Shown here: positions 14,080 to 16,138 of the stretch, in pieces
How the letters are laid out: every line of letters starts with the position of its first letter
How positions within the stretch are numbered: position 1 is the first letter of the stretch
NCBI GenBank assembly: GCA_902782805.1
Contig: CACZON010000044.1
Coordinates: forward strand, 1 to 16,138
Source: Oscillospiraceae bacterium
GTDB lineage: Bacteria > Bacillota > Clostridia > Oscillospirales > Acutalibacteraceae
Length of the DNA: 16,138 nt
Reading direction: 5' to 3'
Notes under the pieces: model-generated
Told to the model about the DNA's origin: nothing
Database searches by the model: none
The model's input: the letters and a program-made list of their open reading frames with translations, nothing else
Position numbers and translations under genes: made by a program

Positions 14080-14442
14080 ATGAAGAATTATGAGACAATC
14101 AAAGAAAACCGGGTTTTTCAGAAGCTGTATAAAAGGGGTAAATATTTTGTCGGAAAAACCCTGGTTACCTACGTCGGCTACGAGCAGCACGGAAAAGTGC
14201 GAATGGGAATCACGACGGGCAAAAAGATCGGAAACTCCGTCTGCCGTTCGCGTGCGCGCCGCGTGATCCGGGAAGCGTTCCGGATGCTGGCGCCGGACGT
14301 TCAGAAAAACGTAAATCTCGTCTTCGTGGCCCGCGGAAAAACGCCTTTTGTAAAAAGCACGGATGTTTTCGCAGAAATGTCCTATCATCTCAAAAAAGCC
14401 GGTATACTCGAAGAGCATGAAAAAGAGCAGATATATCTTTGA
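14080..14442 (+). CDS. rnpA: Ribonuclease P protein component
   Basis: This protein partners the RNase P RNA to remove 5' leaders from pre-tRNAs. The 120-residue product matches the family length. It starts MKNYETIKENRVFQ, and the RNR-type basic motif is at 55-65 (CRSRARRVIRE), with Ser at the position where Asn is common. The frame is open 16 codons upstream from a GTG inside the preceding hairpin, but the start at 14080 fits the family. Its ribosome site is weak (GCAGGT), which together with the upstream attenuator suggests expression well below L34. It lies between rpmH and yidD, the conserved order. Confidence 0.96.
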   Translation: MKNYETIKENRVFQKLYKRGKYFVGKTLVTYVGYEQHGKVRMGITTGKKIGNSVCRSRARRVIREAFRMLAPDVQKNVNLVFVARGKTPFVKSTDVFAEMSYHLKKAGILEEHEKEQIYL

Positions 14443-14458
14443 AAACGCGACTGTAAAA

Positions 14459-14701
14459 ATGGGAAAGCCGCTTATTTGGCTGATCCGGAAATATCAGATT
14501 CATATCTCTCCGCTCAAAAAAAGTCCATCCTGCAAATATATTCCGGTCTGTTCGGCGTATGCGATCGGCTCGATCGAGCGATTCGGGATTTTTAAAGGGA
14601 CCGCTCTGGCGATTTGGCGGATCCTGCGATGCAATCCTTTCAGTCGGGGAGGATACGATCCGGTTTTAGAGAAAAAGAAAAAGACTGACAGGGAGATGTA
14701 A
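14459..14701 (+). CDS. yidD: Membrane protein insertion efficiency factor YidD
   Basis: YidD is a small membrane-associated protein that assists YidC-dependent insertion of inner-membrane proteins. The 80-residue form starting at 14459 (MGKPLIWLIRKYQIHISP) aligns with the usual family start. It contains the conserved CKYIPVCSAYA region (two cysteines) and RILRCNPFSRGGYDP. An in-frame ATG at 14417 would give 94 residues overlapping the end of rnpA by 26 bases. Neither ATG has a good ribosome site, so the start is uncertain and translation may be coupled to rnpA. yidC begins 2 bases after the stop. The lysine-rich C-terminus (KKKKTDREM) is an ordinary family feature. Confidence 0.92.
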   Translation: MGKPLIWLIRKYQIHISPLKKSPSCKYIPVCSAYAIGSIERFGIFKGTALAIWRILRCNPFSRGGYDPVLEKKKKTDREM

Positions 14702-14703
14702 TT

Positions 14704-15771
14704 TTGTTATCCATCTTTAATTTTTTCGGCAACATCCTCGGTTATTTACTCAAAGCGCTGTATATGATCGTGCGCAATTACGGAATTGCGATCATTCTTT
14801 TTACGATCATTACGAAGATTCTCATGTTCCCGCTTTCTGTGAAACAGCAGAAATCTACCGCCGCACAGGGCAAAATTTCGCAGAAGCAGAAAGAGCTCCA
14901 GCAGAAATACGCGAACAATAGAGCGAAATACAACGAGGAGCTTCAGGCGCTCTATCAGAAAGAGGGCGTCAATCCGGCGGGCGGCTGCCTGACGACGCTG
15001 ATCCCGTTCCCGATCATGATCGGCCTCTATTACGCCGTTGTATTCCCGCTCAAGAACGTTCTGCACTACAGCACGGATCTCGTCAATCAGGCGACGTCCG
15101 TACTGAGGAATATTCCGGGTGTTTCCGAGAATTTCTCCTCCGGTTCCTTCTACAGCGAAATCCAGATCGTCAAGCACTACGGCTCTCTGAAACCGTATCT
15201 TACGATGTTCTCCGCGGAACAGTCGGCGGAGCTCGATACCTTTTCGAGGAGCTTCAATCTGTTCGGATTCGATCTGCTCGGAACGCCGCGCGGAAGCGCG
15301 TTTTCAACGCTCCTGTGGATCATTCCCGTGCTTTGCCTTGTGACTGCCTGGGGTCAGCAGTTCTACATGACCCGCACCAATCCCGCCATGCAGCAGCAAC
15401 AGGGCTGCATGAAGTACGCAATGTACATCCTGCCGTTGATCACGGTCTATTTTGCGTACACGATGCCCGCAGCCATCGGGTTCTACTGGGTTGTTTCCCA
15501 GATTACCGGCATCCTCCAGACCATCATCATCCACAAGTATTACGGACCGGATGCACTTTGCGCCAAACAGGAAGCGAGCAGGGCGGTCCTGCGCCTAATG
15601 GAAGAAGAAAAGATTCAGCCGCTTTCCTACGCGCAGCAGAAGCAGATCGAAGAAAAGATCTATCATACCGCGAACCAGACAAACACCGAAAAAAGCGGTA
15701 AAAACCAGAAGAAACAAGAAGGCAAGAAAAAATCGAACAACGCGGATCGGTACATCGGATCCAAGAAATAA
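14704..15771 (+). CDS. yidC: Membrane protein insertase YidC (SpoIIIJ/OxaA type)
   Basis: This insertase folds membrane proteins into the bilayer, alone or with SecYEG. The 355-residue product is of the Gram-positive Oxa1 type, without the large periplasmic domain of proteobacterial YidC. Hydrophobic segments lie at about 24-45, 97-117, 200-218, 238-256 and 256-275. Lys38 in the first membrane segment (ITKILMFPL) occupies the place of the conserved groove arginine. A coiled, charged loop (50-88) and a basic C-terminal tail (326-355), as used for ribosome contact, are present. The N-terminus lacks a lipobox. Translation starts at TTG (14704) after AGGGAG, only 2 bases past yidD; no nearby ATG fits the conserved start. 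khpB follows at 17 bases. Confidence 0.96.
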   Translation: MLSIFNFFGNILGYLLKALYMIVRNYGIAIILFTIITKILMFPLSVKQQKSTAAQGKISQKQKELQQKYANNRAKYNEELQALYQKEGVNPAGGCLTTLIPFPIMIGLYYAVVFPLKNVLHYSTDLVNQATSVLRNIPGVSENFSSGSFYSEIQIVKHYGSLKPYLTMFSAEQSAELDTFSRSFNLFGFDLLGTPRGSAFSTLLWIIPVLCLVTAWGQQFYMTRTNPAMQQQQGCMKYAMYILPLITVYFAYTMPAAIGFYWVVSQITGILQTIIIHKYYGPDALCAKQEASRAVLRLMEEEKIQPLSYAQQKQIEEKIYHTANQTNTEKSGKNQKKQEGKKKSNNADRYIGSKK

Positions 15772-15788
15772 GATTCAGAGGTGTTTTT

Positions 15789-16138
15789 GTGTTAAGAGAA
15801 GCTATCGCAACCGGCGATACGGTCGTTACAGCGTTTGAAAACGCATGCAGAGAGCTCGGCGTGGCAACGTCCGAGGCGGAATGCGAAGTCCTCCAGATGC
15901 CGGAAAAGAAATTCCTCGGCCTGTTCGGAGGAAATCCCGCAAAGGTACGCGCATTCATCAAAACGAATCCTGCGAAAGCAGCGGCGGATTATCTTGAGAA
16001 AATTTTCAGACAGATGAATATTCTCGATACTCAGATCCGCATCGAAGAAACCGAAGAAAACGCAGCGAAGCTGGTTCTGACCGGCAACGATATCGGCTTT
16101 ATCATCGGCCACCGCGGCGAAACGCTCGACGCGCTCCA
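15789..16138 (+). CDS. khpB: RNA-binding protein KhpB/Jag (5' part, cut by window end)
   Basis: Only the first 116 codons are present and the frame runs off the right edge. The start is GTG (15789), 5 bases after GAGGTG. Residues 1-52 form a Jag-N domain, with the KKFLGLFGGNPAKVR signature. A KH domain follows and shows the GxxG loop in IIGHRGETLDAL (about 105-116). The expected R3H domain would lie outside the window. KhpB (Jag/EloR) works with KhpA as an RNA chaperone and in cell elongation control in Gram-positives. Its place after yidC is conserved in Firmicutes, and it is the last gene of the visible rpmH operon. Confidence 0.93.
   Translation, partial: MLREAIATGDTVVTAFENACRELGVATSEAECEVLQMPEKKFLGLFGGNPAKVRAFIKTNPAKAAADYLEKIFRQMNILDTQIRIEETEENAAKLVLTGNDIGFIIGHRGETLDAL

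Noticed and set aside
1..16138. CRISPR array, insertion sequence, prophage or tRNA genes
   Set aside because: No regular repeats with spacers, transposase or integrase motifs, terminal inverted repeats or cloverleaf genes were seen.

Overview
The window is the replication-origin neighbourhood of a low-to-mid-GC Gram-positive chromosome. The gene order khpB(jag)-yidC-yidD-rnpA-rpmH // dnaA-dnaN-recF-remB-gyrB-gyrA, strong AGGAGG-type ribosome sites and sigma-A promoters point to Firmicutes. The rather GC-rich coding sequence, protein style and short DnaA suggest Clostridia, probably the Oscillospirales/Ruminococcaceae side. That placement is inference from gene order and protein character, not from a marker search.

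Layout, left to right. Bases 1-2184 hold three minus-strand units: a promoter firing off the left edge, D-aminoacyl-tRNA deacylase (dtd), a small lipoprotein of unknown function and a YegS/diacylglycerol-kinase-like lipid kinase. Bases 2196-4574 are a plus-strand island: CCA-adding enzyme (cca) and a MerR-family regulator with a textbook 19-bp-spacer operator, closed by a bidirectional terminator. Bases 4589-12102 are a tight minus-strand run: dnaN, recF, remB, a zinc-ribbon membrane protein, gyrB, gyrA. dnaA (minus) follows, and rpmH, rnpA, yidD, yidC and the 5' part of khpB/jag run to the right on the plus strand.

The two spacers around dnaA (12103-12304 and 13613-13828) are the likely origin. 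Neither shows a consensus DnaA box. The dnaA-dnaN spacer carries a cluster of TGTTGAAA-type repeats, and another copy of that motif forms the -35 element of the dnaA promoter. I propose these as lineage-specific initiator sites, not proven.

The genes form two functional groups: replication start and topology (dnaA, dnaN, recF, gyrase), and tRNA maturation plus membrane-protein insertion (rnpA, yidD, yidC, khpB; also cca and dtd for tRNA). Promoters, terminators and starts are assigned by eye. No rRNA, tRNA, mobile element or CRISPR array was seen, and no gene-free stretch exceeds about 220 bases. I found no clearly new multi-gene system. The best second-look items are the origin repeats with the matching DnaA changes, the MerR operator, the zinc-ribbon membrane gene in the gyrase operon, and the gyrase QRDR residues.
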